Assembly (NCBI GenBank): GCA_022425445.1
Contig: JAKMFM010000196.1
Location: forward strand, 1-6,364
Reading direction: 5' to 3'
Length of the DNA stretch: 6,364 nucleotides
Source of the DNA: Planktomarina sp.
GTDB lineage: Bacteria; Pseudomonadota; Alphaproteobacteria; Rhodobacterales; Rhodobacteraceae
Both the position numbers and the translations under genes were made by a program. The notes beneath the pieces were generated by a model. The model searched no databases, was not told the origin of the DNA, and was given only the letters and a program-made list of their open reading frames with translations. Each line of letters opens with the position of its first letter. Within the stretch, counting starts at the first letter, position 1. Of the stretch, positions 5,507 through 6,364 are shown piece after piece.

Positions 5507-6364
5507 TTTGACACCTTGATGACTGTGGCGCGTTGGTTGGTGGTCCATTCACCGTAGCGGGCCAGGTGGTCATAATCGGACCAAGCATCTGCTTTCAGCA
5601 TTGCGCGTCGTGCGGTATAGCCCTGCTCGGCAGATTGATAGGCGCGGATCAATTTGGAAAAATCTGACCACACATCCGCCTCGTCCATAGGAGCCGGAAG
5701 TTCACAGGGCGAATTATCAAGGCCGATGTAGGTCGCCCCCGCCACTTTGAGCGGTCCCAGTCCAAGAAATCCACCGCGCCGCAGGATCTCAACTTCCAAC
5801 AGCAGTTGTTTGTCAAAATGTAATTGTTGTGCTGGCGTTGGCGGCTTGCCAGTTTTGTAGTCGTAGATATGTGCTTTGCCATCTTTCAAAATGTCAATGC
5901 GATCAGCCGTTCCATTGAGTGTGAAATTGAGCTCAGGCAGGTTAATTTCGCCCTTAATTTCCGTTTTGGTCGTGATGATGCTGGCTTGGCGCGCCAGTTC
6001 TTGCGTGACAAACCAGTCAGCAAATCGAACCACGCGGGCCAGCCACATTCTGCGTGCAGCAGGCCAGGGCACGGTGGTTTGAAACCGGTCTTCCGCCATG
6101 GCTAGGAGCGTGGCTTTGGCGGCCTCTGCACCGGCCCAGGGGCCAGTTTTCAAAAAAGCTTCCAAAAGATCATGAATTAGTGTCCCGCGCAGCGGGGCGT
6201 CGGGCGATTTGGTCAAAGGGTCTAAGCGCTTTAGGTGCAAAATGCGTTTGGCATAGATTGCATAGGGGTCACGGATCAGGTGCTTGATATCCGTTACCGC
6301 CAAAGTTTCAGGCCGGCACGCCACTGGCGGAGCGACCGAAGGTCTGGTGCTCAGCGGAGTGTTT
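5503..6364 (-). CDS. addB: AddB, second nuclease subunit of AddAB (alphaproteobacterial type), partial (N-terminal part beyond window edge)
   Basis: Partner of AddA; its inactive helicase-like N-terminus, outside this window, scans for Chi-like signals in characterised relatives, and its C-terminal nuclease cuts one DNA strand. The frame is open to the right edge, giving 286 visible residues of a protein normally near 1000; a GTG at 6324 is only an internal Val codon. The visible part is the PD-(D/E)XK nuclease: entry helix VTDIKHLIRDPYAIYAKRILHLKRLDPL at 23-50, GTLIHD with His64, GTADRID with Asp154, YDYKTGKPP with Asp168 and Lys170, and Gln186 in KQLLLEVEILRRGGF. It ends DYDHLARYGEW followed by a short tail, typical of alphaproteobacterial AddB. 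Only two cysteines are visible (16 and 220), so the four-cysteine iron-sulfur staple of Bacillus AddB is not present here. The stop overlaps the addA start as ATGA, pointing to translational coupling. Confidence 0.96.
   Translation of the reverse strand, partial: NTPLSTRPSVAPPVACRPETLAVTDIKHLIRDPYAIYAKRILHLKRLDPLTKSPDAPLRGTLIHDLLEAFLKTGPWAGAEAAKATLLAMAEDRFQTTVPWPAARRMWLARVVRFADWFVTQELARQASIITTKTEIKGEINLPELNFTLNGTADRIDILKDGKAHIYDYKTGKPPTPAQQLHFDKQLLLEVEILRRGGFLGLGPLKVAGATYIGLDNSPCELPAPMDEADVWSDFSKLIRAYQSAEQGYTARRAMLKADAWSDYDHLARYGEWTTNQRATVIKVSK
5512..5517 (-). promoter_or_regulatory. Shine-Dalgarno site of addA inside the addB 3' end
   Basis: AAGGTG on the minus strand, 5 bases before the ATG at 5506 and inside the last codons of addB. 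No comparable site precedes the alternative ATG at 5548. It decides the addA start and fits reinitiation by ribosomes finishing addB. Confidence 0.75.

Noticed and set aside
5503..5548. Alternative addA start at 5548, giving 14 extra N-terminal residues.
   Set aside because: No good ribosome-binding site, a 46-base overlap with addB, and an N-terminus unlike AddA; the ATGA-coupled start at 5506 fits better.

Overview
The window is a compact, wholly minus-strand stretch of a bacterial chromosome, most likely from an alphaproteobacterium of the Rhodobacteraceae/Roseobacter type. This rests on the gene order addB-addA-trxA followed by hslV-hslU, the alphaproteobacterial form of AddA/AddB, and an HslV that carries an N-terminal extension ending in WHG before its TTIV active-site start. 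By eye the base composition is only moderately GC-rich, which would be low for many Rhodobacteraceae and would suit a marine roseobacter. The genus is not determined.

Reading along the minus strand (from high to low coordinates): addB enters from the right edge, with its C-terminal nuclease part visible (5503-6364). addA follows, with a 4-base ATGA overlap (2153-5506 coding, stop at 2150-2152). After a 58-base gap comes trxA (1771-2091), then a strong intrinsic terminator (1723-1749). Immediately behind the terminator lies a heat-shock-type promoter (about 1687-1716), and then hslV (1106-1663) and hslU (from 1109, cut by the left edge), which again overlap by ATGA.

Functionally there are two units. 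addBA encodes the two-subunit helicase-nuclease that resects double-strand breaks and loads RecA; trxA, a classical thioredoxin, is in the same orientation and ends at the same terminator. hslVU encodes the ATP-dependent HslVU (ClpQY) protease, with the threonine peptidase first and its AAA+ unfoldase second. The sequence in front of hslV matches the sigma-32 (RpoH) consensus well, as expected for a heat-shock protease operon.

Every reading frame expected for these five families is intact as far as the window reaches. I see no mobile element, CRISPR array, RNA gene or foreign island. No previously undescribed system is evident. The points most worth a second look are the regulatory junction between trxA and hslV, which packs a terminator, a heat-shock promoter and a palindrome into about 90 bases, the HslV propeptide, and the apparent absence of the iron-sulfur cluster cysteines in AddB.
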